Notes: generated by a model not told the origin, from the letters alone. DNA of 64,000 nucleotides from Symbiodinium natans (GCA_905221605.1 CAJNDS010002690.1:712531-776530); one strand, 5' to 3'; counted from the first letter of the stretch, positions 28,891 to 39,225 are shown. Program-made: numbers and translations.

Positions 28891-28968
28891 AAATGCAGGA
28901 CCTCCTTGCCGTGGAGTCTGAGCTGATGGCCTTTTACCATGCTCGGCCCTCTCAGAGGCTTAGAGAAA
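28891..28968 (+). CDS. Exon, unknown protein
   Basis: Acceptor CCTCTCACAG directly after a CCCTAAA tract, donor GAGAAA|GTGGCT. Reads MQDLLAVESELMAFYHARPS then QRLRE. Strong coding composition. Confidence 0.55.
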
Positions 28969-29319
28969 GTGGCTTTAAGGGTTATTGGGGTTTACGGTTT
29001 AGGGATGTTTCGGGCCCTACATCCACCCCTGCACTCTATACCCGAACTCCTAAACCCCGAACCCTAAACCCCACCCAAACCCTTACCCCCTGGCCCTAAA
29101 CCTCAGCTGACATTTTGGGGGCTACTCGGTTGGGAGGGGCAGCCCAACTTTTCTGATGCTGTCTAATTTTGTCTCTGGCTCCCTCAGAGGCTGCTAAGGT
29201 TCCCGAAAGGTTCCGCAACTTTTTTCCTGAAGGGTTTGGGCGGGTTCATAGGGCGTATGGGGTTTAGGATAACCTTCTGTTCTGTTGATTTTTGTTGGGG
29301 AGTCGAAGACCACGCAGGC

Positions 29320-29412
29320 ACAGCCCCTCCCCCCCCCCCCCCACTGCCGCCCTCCCCCTCCCCTCCCCCCCCTCCCCGCCCTTCCCCCCCCTCCCCCCCC
29401 CCCCCCCCCCAT
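29320..29412 (-). repeat. C-rich tract
   Basis: CCCCCTCC runs (G-rich on the minus strand). Four ORFs of low-complexity Pro/Gly are artefacts. Confidence 0.9.
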
Positions 29413-29477
29413 CTTCGGAAACCTCCATGTAGTTTCCGACCAGATCCAAGACCAGGCGGTTCTGCCAAGACATTGCA

Positions 29478-29720
29478 ATGACAAAGGAACTTGTGACCAC
29501 AGGGTGTCCAGGCACACCTACTCTCAAGCATACTGTATCATCTTTAGGAGCAGTATACTACGATCTGCTTGGTATGCCATGGCAGAGTTTGCCATACTAC
29601 AGTATCAATCCTGGTGAGCATTCCGGGCTTTCGCCATCCATTCTGGCTCAAGATTTCAAGTGGCAGGCTGGCCCCGAGCTGCTCAGAATCAAGATGTTGG
29701 AAAAAAGAATCCTTGTTTAG
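29478..29720 (+). CDS. Possible upstream exon(s) of the 30.1 kb gene
   Basis: Frame +3 opens MTKELVTTGCPGTPTLKHTV, then VYYDLLGMPWQSLPYYSINP and further, to TAG at 29718; the same frame continues protein-like to another TAG at 29778 and then to 30137. A CTG|GTGAGC donor at 29614 and AG at 29832 would remove both stops and keep frame. Either an intron of 219 bases or a decayed copy. Family unknown. Confidence 0.4.
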   Translation: MTKELVTTGCPGTPTLKHTVSSLGAVYYDLLGMPWQSLPYYSINPGEHSGLSPSILAQDFKWQAGPELLRIKMLEKRILV

Positions 29721-29832
29721 ATTAAGTCCACTGGCGAGGATGGGAAGAAAGTTACAGATCCACCAAGATTGTGGGTGTAGCTTCTTCGCTTTCGTGCGTC
29801 CAGCTGTAGCACCGGGCAGTGGCGCAGCGCAG

Positions 29833-30137
29833 TCGAAGCAATGGTCAACAGTGTTGCTCAGCGGCTTTTGGGTGGATTCCAGCAGCGATGTGTCGGGCCT
29901 CGGGTTGCCAGGTGCATGTTAGAGATGGATCGGACTGCTCAGCACCTCGCAGGGGCCGTCGGGCGAACTTTGGTTGAACAAACTTGGGTACTTCAGCTGA
30001 CCGAAAAGCTTGCTGCACCTTTCAGTTCCCGAATCATCTGTGCTATCATCGACATTGACAGGGCCAGGCGGGAAACGGAAAAACATCTGGCCATGTCTAA
30101 GGAGCGGCATCGCGAGCGAGGCAGCTTGAGAGCATGA
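29833..30137 (+). CDS. Unknown protein segment, upstream of the 290-codon ORF
   Basis: Same frame as 29478-29720. Contains MVNSVAQRLLGGFQQRCVGP and a charged helix (MSKERHRERGS). Ends with TGA that overlaps the next ATG (ATGA at 30134). A one-base shift just before would fuse it to the downstream ORF, so a frameshift is as likely as a real stop. Confidence 0.45.
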
Positions 30138-31006
30138 CAGCGTGGCAAATGCTACGGCAGAACTGGGAGGCATTCAAGGCTTGCAATGACCTGGAGAAGC
30201 TGGCAACACTCAAAGCTGAGTTCGAATCATCAAAAGCAGAATTCAGAGGCTTGATTTCTGTGGTGCGGCAGAGCTCACAGCTTGTGATGGAGGCCAAAGG
30301 ATTTGGATTGTTGTTTCTTTGGACGAGCTCTTTTAAGCAGTTGACTGTCGGCGGTGGGCTTTTCGCCCTTGTCAAATCGTCTGCATCTCTGAAAGTTGTG
30401 ATGCCACTTCTGGGGAAGACACTGTTAGCAACAAAGACAGTCCTGTTGACATGTGGAAGCAAAATGATCACTATGGCCGGCACAGTCACAACAGGGAATC
30501 TTGGGCTGATGTCTCTAAAAGCAGCAACTGTCTCCTTCCAGTTCGGGCCATATCTGGCAAAGATGAAGCTGACTGCGTCATGTTTTTGCAATGTGAAGAC
30601 CCTCACAGCAAGTTGGACTGTTGCGAAAACTAGCGTTGGAGCTCTTGCGACGAAGGTCGCAGCTTGCAAAGTCTTGGCCATCTGTGGTGGCATCGGGCTT
30701 GTGGCACTGCCTGCATATCGATTCTACCGTTTCTACCGAGTTCAGACCAACAAGCGCGATATGCTGGTTCATGACACTCGGAGTGCATTGCAACAAGCAG
30801 AGCATGACATCAAGGCAGAGACGGCCCTCCAAGCCGAAATTGCGCAGGGAATTCGTGACCTGAGTCAGCGTCGTGCCATGCTAGAAGTCCAGTTGGGCAA
30901 GCAGGTTGTCATGCAGGTAGTTTTCATTCCCATCTCGTTTATCGCATCTGACTACTTGGTGCAGGGTGTCTTTGCGGTTGTCCGCTGCGTAGGTGTGTCA
31001 CTTTAG
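30134..31006 (+). CDS. Unknown membrane protein, 290 codons
   Basis: The longest ORF in the window and the only large one free of telomeric repeats and introns. N-terminal charged helix (residues ~1-45, e.g. NDLEKLATLKAEFESSKAEF), three or more hydrophobic stretches (~60-85, ~95-125, and a clear one at ~186-205, VLAICGGIGLVALPAYRFY), a coiled-coil-like region (~215-260, QQAEHDIKAETALQAEIAQG), and a hydrophobic C-terminus (~262-290). Likely a small multi-pass or hairpin membrane protein. It belongs to no family recognised here. The 198-codon minus-strand ORF over it is a shadow. Confidence 0.65.
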   Translation: MTAWQMLRQNWEAFKACNDLEKLATLKAEFESSKAEFRGLISVVRQSSQLVMEAKGFGLLFLWTSSFKQLTVGGGLFALVKSSASLKVVMPLLGKTLLATKTVLLTCGSKMITMAGTVTTGNLGLMSLKAATVSFQFGPYLAKMKLTASCFCNVKTLTASWTVAKTSVGALATKVAACKVLAICGGIGLVALPAYRFYRFYRVQTNKRDMLVHDTRSALQQAEHDIKAETALQAEIAQGIRDLSQRRAMLEVQLGKQVVMQVVFIPISFIASDYLVQGVFAVVRCVGVSL

Positions 31007-31530
31007 TTTTAGCCAGGGACGTCGCATAGCACCGCTCTGCGAAAAGGGTTCCCAGCCGTTGTGTTGTGTTTGGCTCGGTGACTCTGACTTTTTGGATTGT
31101 CGAGTCTTAGGCTTCGAACTTCTGCACTGGATTTGGGAAATACTTGGCTTATGGATTGAAGGATTTAGGCGATGAAATGGGGCGCATGGAGTTTGAAGGA
31201 TGAGGCCTTGATGTGCGAGAGTTGGAATGTATGAGGAATTGTGGGAAGCTCCGTGCTGGGATGCTTCTTGCAGTAGTGCTGCGACAGAAGATTCCACACA
31301 AACCCCAATAACCTAAACCCCTACGACCCCATAACACCCTAAAACCCTAAATCCAAAAACCTTAAATCCCAAAACAAAGCAAACCCCACGTCCCTGCTTT
31401 GTAACAAGCCCTAAAACCCCTAAACCCCCGACACCCTAAAGCCCTAAAACCCTAAAACCCTAAACCGTACCGCAAAACAAAGCAAACCCCACGCCCCTAC
31501 TTTGTAACGAGCCCCATACCTCAGGCCCAG

Positions 31531-31580
31531 CTGACGAGCGCTTTCGAAGAGTTCGGCACCGGTGGCGCCGGGCTCCCCCA
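31531..31580 (+). CDS. Candidate exon
   Basis: AGGCCCAG|CTG...CCCCA|GTGCTC. Reads LTSAFEEFGTGGAGLP. Confidence 0.4.
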
Positions 31581-31599
31581 GTGCTCTAATACCGGAAGA

Positions 31600-32330
31600 A
31601 CTTTAGGGTTTAGTTTAGGGGTTTTGGGTTTAGGGTTTATGGTTACAGGGTTCGAAGGGTTCGAAGGGTTTAAGGTTGAAGAGTTTAAGGTTACAAGGGT
31701 CTATGGGTTTAGGGGTTTATGGTTTTGGTGGTTCAAGGGTTTAGTTGGCGTCAGGGTTTCGAGGTTCAAGGGGTTTAGAGGGTTTAGTGAGGGTCTGGGG
31801 TGTGGGTTTCGCGGTTCATGTGCCCATTGGGATCGGCCTTGGCTTTGGCCTTGTCCTTGGGCTGGGCCTTGGCTTTGGCTTTGGAACCCTAAACCCACCC
31901 TGCCGCCTCTGCTTCCTCCTCCCTCCTCGTTCGACATGCGATTTGGGAGCATGTGCGGGGGGGGGGGGGGGGGGGGAAGGGAAGCTTGGGCTCCTTTTTG
32001 GGGGACGTACTTCTCAGGATTCCTGGTTTGAAAGAAGTTGAGAACAGCCCTTTATAAACCCCAAATAGGATCTCCCCTGAAAAGCCTTTAACTAACCTTA
32101 GCCGCGGCAACCCGAAACACTAAAGCAAGGCAACCCTCAAAATCTAACAATTCTCCCCCCCCCCCCCCCCCCTCCCACCCTCAACCCTTAACCGTAAGCC
32201 CTAAACCGTAACCGCTCACCGCTCACCCCCTTCCCCTTCCTCTCAATACGGGTACACGGGAAGGACCATCAGGAGCAAGCATGTTGGGGTTTCTTTTACC
32301 AACACGGGACGTCCTTTTCTTCCTAGCTGG
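31600..32330. other. Degenerate TTTAGGG/TTCAAGGG words, G tract and C tract
   Basis: GTTCAAGGG/GTTTAAGG words (31600-31800), CTTGGCTTTGG repeats (31840-31885), poly-G at 31957-31975, poly-C at 32155-32172. ORFs 31624-32110 are low-complexity. A possible exon near 32257-32325 (reads EQACWGFFYQHGTSFSS then TAG). Confidence 0.5.
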
Positions 32331-32338
32331 CCCGAAGC

Positions 32339-32525
32339 CCTACTTGGAGGTTCATGGTACTTATTCACCAATGATAACTGTACTGTAACCCACTTATAAG
32401 CCCCTTAAGTGCTCTAATATGCTTATAAGTACAGTTAAAACTGTACTGATAACCCACTTATAGGCCCCTTAAGTGCCCCAATATGGTTATAAGTACAGTT
32501 ATAACTGGTAACCTCCAAGTACACC
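32339..32525. mobile_element. Family 1 TIR element
   Basis: TACTTGGAGGTTCATGGTAC at the left, GTAACCTCCAAGTA at the right, internal ACTTATAAGCCCCTTAAGTG repeated twice. Ends 35 bases before the exon at 32560. Confidence 0.8.
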
Positions 32526-32559
32526 CCCATAAGCCACAAAGCACTCCTTCCGCGCCCAG

Positions 32560-32631
32560 GATTTCCCCTTCACTCTGCTGCTCGCGCACTATGCCCTGGC
32601 CCGCTGCGACTACATGTGCCGAGCCTGGCAA
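32560..32631 (+). CDS. Exon, unknown protein
   Basis: Acceptor CACTCCTTCCGCGCCCAG, donor CAA|GTTTCT. Exactly 24 codons, phase 0 to 0: DFPFTLLLAHYALARCDYMC then RAWQ. Hydrophobic, Cys-containing. Telomeric array follows. Confidence 0.6.
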
Positions 32632-33045
32632 GTTTCTTTGGGGTTTAGGGTTTAGGGTTTAGGGTTTGGGGTTTCGGGTTTAGGGTTTAGGGTTTAGGGT
32701 TGCTTAGGGTTTACTTAGGGCTCCAGGGGTGTAGAGTATGGCAGGTTCAAGGGCCTATGATTTTCGCGTTGGGGGTGCTAGGCAGCTGGTGCCACCACAA
32801 TGTCCTGTGTTGGAGGGAGATCCAGTTCCCCTATAATATGCCCCGAAACCTGAAGTCATAACAAGGGGAGGCCCTGCAAACTGTCCTTTAACGTTGTGCC
32901 AAGGATAGTGCCTCCCCCCCCTCCCCAGAATGAGCCTAAACCCTAACCCTAAACCCCAAACCCCAAACCCTAAACCCTAAACCCCTAAACCCCTAAGCCC
33001 GAAACCCTAAACCCTAAACCCCTTACCTGGCCGGGCTTCCCGCAG

Positions 33046-33092
33046 TGTTTGTGGCGCCAGTTGCCGGCGGGCCGCTTGTGAAACTCCCGACA
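33046..33092 (+). CDS. Candidate exon
   Basis: GGGCTTCCCGCAG|TG...ACA|GTTGGT. Reads FVAPVAGGPLVKLPT. CCCTAAA tract just upstream. Confidence 0.45.
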
Positions 33093-33329
33093 GTTGGTTT
33101 CTTACTTAGCCAATAGTTGAACTTTAAACTTTTCGGGTGTCCTTATTTAGCCAGTAGTTGAACTTTAAACTTTTTTGGGTGTCCTTAATTTAGTAGGGAT
33201 AGTAAAGTTTAACCTTTTTATTCCCATTGGCTCTTGGCGAAGGAAGGTTCCCATGACCAGCTAAAGGAACTGCAGGGGCTCGAGTCGCAATGAACAGCGG
33301 AGTGTGGGGCTCAGGGCTCAAAAAACCCT

Positions 33330-33528
33330 TCGTCCTAAACCCTAAACCCTAAACCCTGAACCCTAAACCCAAACCCTAAACCCTATAAACCCTATAAACC
33401 CTGAACCCTAAACCCTATAAACCCTAAACCCTAAACCCTAAACCCTAAACCCTATAAACCCTGAACCCTGAACCCTAGACCCTAAACCCTAAACCCTAAA
33501 CCCTAAACCCTATAAACCCTAAGCCCCC
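33330..33528 (-). repeat. CCCTAAA / CCCTATAAA array
   Basis: Alternating 7-base CCCTAAA and 9-base CCCTATAAA units. Confidence 0.95.
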
Positions 33529-33550
33529 GTAAGCCCTTTTGAAAGCACAG

Positions 33551-33619
33551 CGCCTCATGTTTCGCTGGCACGGCCGAGGCGCTATATGCTTGGGCGTGGC
33601 TGGACAGCCGGAGTCCTAA
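33551..33619 (+). CDS. Candidate terminal exon
   Basis: GAAAGCACAG|CGC. Reads RLMFRWHGRGAICLGVAGQP then ES and TAA. Confidence 0.45.
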   Translation, partial: RLMFRWHGRGAICLGVAGQPES

Positions 33620-33960
33620 GCCACGGAGCTCGGTGTAGATGGGATGTGGGTTTGCGACATTAGGGGTGCGACATTAGGGTTCAGGGTTTAGGGTTTGGGG
33701 TAGGTGATGGCTGTTTAGGATGGGATTTGGGGGGTTTACGATATTTGAGGGTACCTTCTTGGAGTCCTTATGATAAGGGGATCCTACTATTTGGGGGTCT
33801 ATTTTAGGGGTCCCCTATTTTCGTAAACCCCCTTGCTCAGTACTCAAGCCTATCACTCCAGGAGGTAGACAACTGTTTAAACCCACCCTCAACCCCAGGC
33901 CTCATAGACCCCAAACCCTGTAAAGCCGAACCCTACAAGCCCTGGTGCGCATGATACGCC

Positions 33961-34085
33961 CACTTGGAGGTTCATGGGCACTTATAACTCTAACTATAAC
34001 TGCAGTTATAAACCCCCTAAGTCCCCTAAGTAGGTTATAAGTAGACTTATAATTGGGGTTATAAGTACCAATGAACCTCCAAGCA
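33961..34085. mobile_element. Family 1 TIR element
   Basis: ACTTGGAGGTTCATGGGCAC left, AATGAACCTCCAAG right; internal AAGTAGGTTATAAGTAG. The right end is 10 bases from the exon at 34095. Confidence 0.8.
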
Positions 34086-34094
34086 GGCCTGCAG

Positions 34095-34173
34095 CGCCGG
34101 GGACGCCCGCGTGGTCGCTGCGGTGGACTGGATGCGGGGTCGGGGCAAGCAGGAACATGAGCCGCTGAGGATG
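34095..34173 (+). CDS. Exon, unknown protein
   Basis: GCCTGCAG|C...ATG|GTTTAG. Reads AGDARVVAAVDWMRGRGKQE then HEPLRM. Confidence 0.55.
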
Positions 34174-34349
34174 GTTTAGTGTCTCTAACTACTAGAAATT
34201 TGCTTCAGAAACCCCTGAAAAAGATGGAAACATGAAGAACGACTACATATTCCCTTAAGAAGGAAGAATCTGAAGATATATTCTCATTTTCTTGGGTGCT
34301 TGTGTAGTGTATGGGTTGTTTACGTATACGGGGGAAAGGCGTGGCGAGG

Positions 34350-34395
34350 GGGGTGGGGTGGGGTGGGGTGGGGTGGGGTGGGGGGGGGGGGGTCA
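34350..34395 (+). repeat. GGGGT repeat and poly-G
   Basis: (GGGGT)n then G12. Confidence 0.85.
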
Positions 34396-35109
34396 TGTTT
34401 GGGCATTGAGGGAATTTCGGGTTTAGGATAATAGTTTTACGGGGCTTGTGATACAAGGGGGTTTACGGTGTTTGTTATTGTGTGTGCGGTTAGGACCTTC
34501 GGGTGTCAGCGTACAAAAGCTTGGGGGCGTCGGGTGTCGCAGACACTCAGCCCGAAGCCCTGAACCCTAACCCTGAACCCTTATAAACCCTAAACTCCCT
34601 AAACCCTAAACCCTAAACCCAAAAGGGGTTCCTCCTTTGAGTCTTAGCTCAGGGCTTAAACAGCCAGCGCGACAACCCTGGCCTCCCGAACCAACCCGAA
34701 ATGCAGGGTTTGGGGTTTAGGGTTTAGGGTTTAGGGTTTGGGGTTTAGGGCAACCCGAAACCGAGGTTGAGGATTTAAGGTTTTAGGCCCTTTAGGCCCA
34801 CCCTAAACCCCCTAAGCTTCTGAAACCCGAAGCTGGTCAACCCTCCAGGACACAGACCTCCGCCGATTGGACGGCGGACAAGTGCTGTCCACCGAAGGCT
34901 GTGTGTGTGTGTGCGTGTGTGCTATAGGGTTCTTGAGGGAGGGGGTTTAGGTTTCGGGTTTAGGGTTTGGGGTTTAGGGTTTCGGGTTTAGGGTTTAGGG
35001 TCATGGGGGGGTAGGTACCTAGGGAACCTTAGGGAAGCTTAGGGAGCCTTGGGGAGTAGTGGGGAGTATAAGGGAACCTTGGGTTTACATACCCCCCTTG
35101 AACCCCCCC

Positions 35110-35167
35110 TCCCTAAAGAGCCCTATATATGTATGTATGTATGTATGCATGCATGCATGCATGTATG

Positions 35168-35200
<33 letters not shown>

Positions 35201-35205
35201 TTGTT
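35110..35205 (+). repeat. (TATG)/(CATG)/(TA)/(TG) microsatellite
   Basis: Compound simple repeat; the overlapping ORFs are artefacts. Confidence 0.85.
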
Positions 35206-35451
35206 TTAACTAGGGCTTTTGGTACCAAATTCCAGAATGGCACTGCACATGGACCCTCTCGATCATGTACCCCCGTAACCCTTAGAAAGCCCATCCGAAG
35301 ACACAACAGCACAGTTAGGTTTAGGGTTTAGGGTCTAGGGTCTCGGGTTTAGGGTTCAGGGTTCAGGGTTTAGGGTTTAGGGTTTAGGGTTTAGGGTTTA
35401 GGGCTCTATTGTCGGCCATTGTCCTGTCCGTAACCTCGGCTCTCTTCATAG

Positions 35452-35497
35452 CGGCTGACACCCAACAGTCTTGTGCTGTTGGGCATTGCTACAGGAT
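35452..35497 (+). CDS. Exon flanking an introner-like element
   Basis: CTCTTCATAG|CGG...GGAT|GTAAAG. Reads RLTPNSLVLLGIATG and leaves one base that joins in phase to 35648. Confidence 0.55.
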
Positions 35498-35647
35498 GTA
35501 AAGACCCAGGACCCGGAGTAGGCCTTTATTCCTTTGTTTAGGGCTGTGGTTCCCTTATGATCTCCTTAAAACCCTAAACCCTAAACCCGAAACCCTAAAC
35601 CCTAAACCCTAAATCCTTGTTATTCCCTACGTTATTCCTGGGTCTAG
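35498..35647. mobile_element. Family 2 TIR element that is the whole intron
   Basis: Intron starts GTAAAGACCCAGGACCCGGA and ends CCTGGGTCTAG; AGACCCAGGA is mirrored by TCCTGGGTCT. 150 bases, containing a CCCTAAA tract (35570-35615). Flanking exons agree in phase. Confidence 0.6.
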
Positions 35648-35670
35648 GGACCGAAGGACAGTTCCAAAAG
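35648..35670 (+). CDS. 23-base micro-exon
   Basis: GTCTAG|GG...AAG|GTAAGG, with an ideal U1-type donor. Reads (W)TEGQFQK after joining one base from 35452-35497. Confidence 0.5.
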
Positions 35671-35689
35671 GTAAGGGACCTTGCCATCC

Positions 35690-35755
35690 TTGGCCCCATA
35701 CTTGGAGGTTCATGGTACTCGTTAACCAGTTATAACTTGTTGGACTCTTTGCCAA
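35690..35755. mobile_element. Family 1 half-element
   Basis: TACTTGGAGGTTCATGGTAC followed by CGTTAACCAGTTATAACTT; the right arm is missing. It lies in the intron after the micro-exon. Confidence 0.6.
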
Positions 35756-36027
35756 GGCTACGAGAAGGCCATTGCAGACCTTTTGCTGAGCGCATGAGGC
35801 GCACGAGGTATTGACAAAAGTCCCAAGCCGCGGGCGAGCCTTAAGAGGCTGGTTCTTTTAGGTATCATTTACAGACTTTAGACCCCGTTTTCGGCATGAT
35901 TTGTATACTCGGAGCCCTAGGGAGAGTTTAGGGTTCAAGAGGCTGCTACCCAAACCCTGAACCCTAAACCCTAAACCCCTGAGGTCGTAGCCTTTGGGTT
36001 TCGGGACCCTGCTTGAGACATCGCGTT

Positions 36028-36165
36028 TTAGGTTTCAGGGTCTTTAGGGTCTTTAGGGTCTTTAGGGTCTTTAGGGTCTTTAGGGTCTTTAGGGTCTTTA
36101 GGGTCTTTACTGTAGGGTCTTTAGGGTCTTTAGGGTCTTTAGGGTCTTTAGGGAAAAGGGTTTAG
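36028..36165 (+). repeat. (TCTTTAGGG)13 array
   Basis: Homogeneous 9-base telomere-derived unit with one interruption. Confidence 0.97.
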
Positions 36166-37431
36166 GGTTTTAGTTCAACAGGAAACGCTGTTGGGGTGTA
36201 CGGCGCGGCACGAGTGTTGGATGTTCAAGATGTTCCCAGACCGAAGGGATGCAGGGTTTAGGGCTTACCTCGGTTGCCCCTTGAAACGTATTGTATTTTC
36301 CTTTCTTGGAGTTTAAGAGGATCATACTCAGGAAAAGAGTTTGGGGTTTTAAGGGCCATCCTCGTTACCTAAAACCCCAAAGTACGCAAGACAAGGGTCC
36401 TTTTCCTGGGTTTCAGTTTTGTGTTTTTTTTTAAGCATACTTTGGGGTCCAGGTCGGTGCATACTTCCCACAGTATACCTGGATTCTGCCGCTGCCTCGA
36501 ACCCTGCAGCAGAAACACTGACACGGCACTCAGGCTTCAAAACAAACCCGAAACCCGAGCGCTTCAACACAGTTCACCCTAAACCCCAACCTCCCAACCC
36601 TAAAGATATACCAGCCGAAGCTATAAGCCCTAATCCTTGTACAATAAAAAATCGTAAGCGAAACCGAAGATTCGGGGCTCTCTCCCCCTCTAAACCTTAA
36701 GCCCTAATCCTAGACAGCATCATAGGGTTTAGGGTTGTGGGCTCAGGGCTTCGGGCGCCCTAAACCCTCAACCCTACCCTAAAACCCTAAAACCCAAAAA
36801 CCCTGAACCCTAAACCCTAAACCCCAAAAGCCCCAAAACTAAACCAGCCATGGCGGCCCTCAGCGCCTGAGAGGAGGCTGCGGGGCCCCCCCGAGCTGAA
36901 GGGCTGTTGGGACCCTCAAAGGGTTCGGGTTTAGGGTTTAAGGTTTAGGGTTTAGGGTCTAGAGTCTAGGGTTTAGGGTTTAGGGTTTAGGTTTTAGGGC
37001 TTAGGGTTTGCCCTAACCCTTAAGCTCCTCCAAACCCTTGTTTTGTGTGCACGCGAGTTCGGCACTCGGCACGCTGAAGCCATTATTGCGTAGTTCCGTT
37101 GTTGTTGTTCACGTAACTTGCTGGTTCGTGTCTTCTACCAAGAAATCAGGTACGACTGGGGAATGACACTAGGCCCCCCCCAAACTACCCCTGCGGAACC
37201 ATGGTGAGAGGAATTGCTATGTTTGAGGGAGAAGGGTGGACACTATATACAGTAGACCATGCTTGAGTTTTTGTACCGAAGCGAGGGGATATTCGAGCGA
37301 TTTGGGCAATCCAAACATGAATTTTCAATCACCATCTGCATAAATCAAAGAAACCCTAAACCCTAAACGATAGACCCTGCTACGATGAAAGGGACTTGGG
37401 GAGAGTTGGGCCATGAGGATGTAGGTTTCTC

Positions 37432-37522
37432 TAAACCCTAAACCCTAAACCCTAAACCCTAAACCCTAAACCCTAAACCCTAAACCCTAAACCCTAAACC
37501 CTAAACCCTAAACCCTAAACCC
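37432..37522 (-). repeat. (CCCTAAA)12 telomeric tract
   Basis: Perfect array. Confidence 0.97.
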
Positions 37523-37775
37523 TGGATGGAGCGACTATACCTCCCTAAGGCGCGTGTCTTCAACTGTTCCCCACGACGAAGCTGCTTAGGGTTTAGCGTT
37601 TAAGATTTTGGGTTTGGGGTTTAGAGTTTAGGGTTTGGGGTTTAGGGTTTGGGGCCTAGGGTTTAGGGTTTTGGGGTTTAGAGTTTGGGGTTTAGGGTTT
37701 TCGGGTTTAGGGTCCGGTGTTCAGGTGTAAGCCCTAAACCCTAAACCCTAAGCCCTAAACCCTACACCCTTTCAG

Positions 37776-37842
37776 AGGTGGTGCTGACATGCGAGCTCGG
37801 GAGCAGGCCGTCCAGACGGGGAAGTGGCCGGTGAAGTCGTGA
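37776..37842 (+). CDS. Candidate terminal exon
   Basis: ACACCCTTTCAG|A. Reads GGADMRAREQAVQTGKWPVK then S and TGA. Confidence 0.45.
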
Positions 37843-38085
37843 AGACCCCTGACTACCAACATTGCTGAGGTTTTAGGGTTTGGGGTTTAGGGTCCGTGGC
37901 TATTCCGCACTAAGCTCGTGTAGGGTTTTAAGGTTCAGGGCTTAAGGTTTGAAGCCTCATAGGCTTCAAACTCTGAACCCGAACACCGGAGTAGATGTTT
38001 CAATGAAGGGCCCAGTCTTTATCGATATTCGACTTTCAGTCTGCGGGTACTTGAAACCCTGCAGCCGAAAAGCCTCCGCTGGCAG

Positions 38086-38205
38086 CTAGAGCTCGAGGCG
38101 GAGGAGTACAGACAGGCGCTGCAGCTCGTCGACATGTTTGCCGGTGCATGGATCGAAGAGGAATTAAGGCCGCGGCCCTACTGCAGCGAGCAGAAACATG
38201 CATAG
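38086..38205 (+). CDS. Terminal exon, unknown protein
   Basis: GCTGGCAG|CTA, 39 codons then TAG: LELEAEEYRQALQLVDMFAG then AWIEEELRPRPYCSEQKHA. Acidic coiled-coil-like helix. The 63-codon minus ORF here is a shadow. Confidence 0.6.
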   Translation, partial: LELEAEEYRQALQLVDMFAGAWIEEELRPRPYCSEQKHA

Positions 38206-38299
38206 CAGCACGGTGGGCCCGTGACACAGGTCACAGACACAGGATTCACAGAGCCGGTCGAAGCTGCTCTTGCCAGATGGCTAGCAGGCCTTCATCGAT

Positions 38300-38362
38300 A
38301 TTATAGTACCCCTATTATAATCCCTATTAAGGACTGTTCGTATAAGGGGGAACATCCCAAAT
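38300..38362. mobile_element. Family 4 element
   Basis: TATAGTACCCCTATTATAAT...AAGGACTGTTCGTATAAGGG and GAACATCCCA. Confidence 0.6.
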
Positions 38363-39164
38363 TCTCGGGGTTTAGGGTTTAGGGTTTAGGGTTTAGAGGA
38401 GGGTCCTGAAAGAGTGTCAGGGGCTGGAGGACTGTAGGGCTTCCGGGTCTACGTGTGCCATTAGGCCCATTGGACTACACCCTAAACCCCAAACCCCAGA
38501 CCCTAAACAAACCCTACATGAAACCTATACAGACCTCGGCTCCTTCTTAGAATTCCTAGAGGCGCTGTCCTTGCTGTTTCTCAGGGCTATGAGTTTTGGG
38601 TTTAAGGGTTTAGGGTTTTAAGGTTTGAGTGTGCTTGTTGTAAGAAACAGTGAACAAAGAAAGGGTTCTCTCTGCGAACTGCAAAGCCAGCATGCTTTAA
38701 GCGATCAGGGAACAATGAGCACCCCATTCATGGGGAGACACGGAGCGTCAGTGTTGAGAGGGAGAGGGGTAAGGCAAGGGGACACGAATCCTCGAATCTC
38801 AAGCCACGATGATGTTAGGACCGTCAACGCCTTCCAGGGTTCGCGTAGTAGGTTTAGGGTTTAGGGTTTAGGGTTTCCAACCAGAATCCAATAAACCCTT
38901 GGGCCCTGGGATGGTTTAGGGTTTCGAGTTGAGGGTTCCCAAATTTGCGCGCACATGTGCGGAGTTCTCCATGGAGAGCTGAGGTAAGGACTAACCATGG
39001 GTTTACGGTTTAGGGTTACATGATTTCTTACAAAAAATTGGTGAGTGTGATTATCTATGGGGTGTCCTTTTGCGGCTTACTAGCAATCAAAGCCGTGCGT
39101 CGTATGGGGTAGATGATCCCTATTTGAGGGTTGATGTTGTCCTCAAGGAAACTCTGAAACATAA

Positions 39165-39225
39165 ACCCTAAACCCTAAACCCTAAACCCTAAACCCTAAA
39201 CCCTAAACCCTAAACCCTAAACCTA
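39165..39225 (-). repeat. (CCCTAAA)n telomeric tract
   Basis: About eight units. Confidence 0.95.

Noticed and set aside
29184-29531. Overlapping 81-115 codon ORFs at the C-rich tract
   Set aside because: Low-complexity Pro/Gly from the C/G run.
30097-30693. 198-codon minus-strand ORF
   Set aside because: Antisense to the 290-codon plus ORF, which has better composition and clear hydrophobic and coiled-coil segments.
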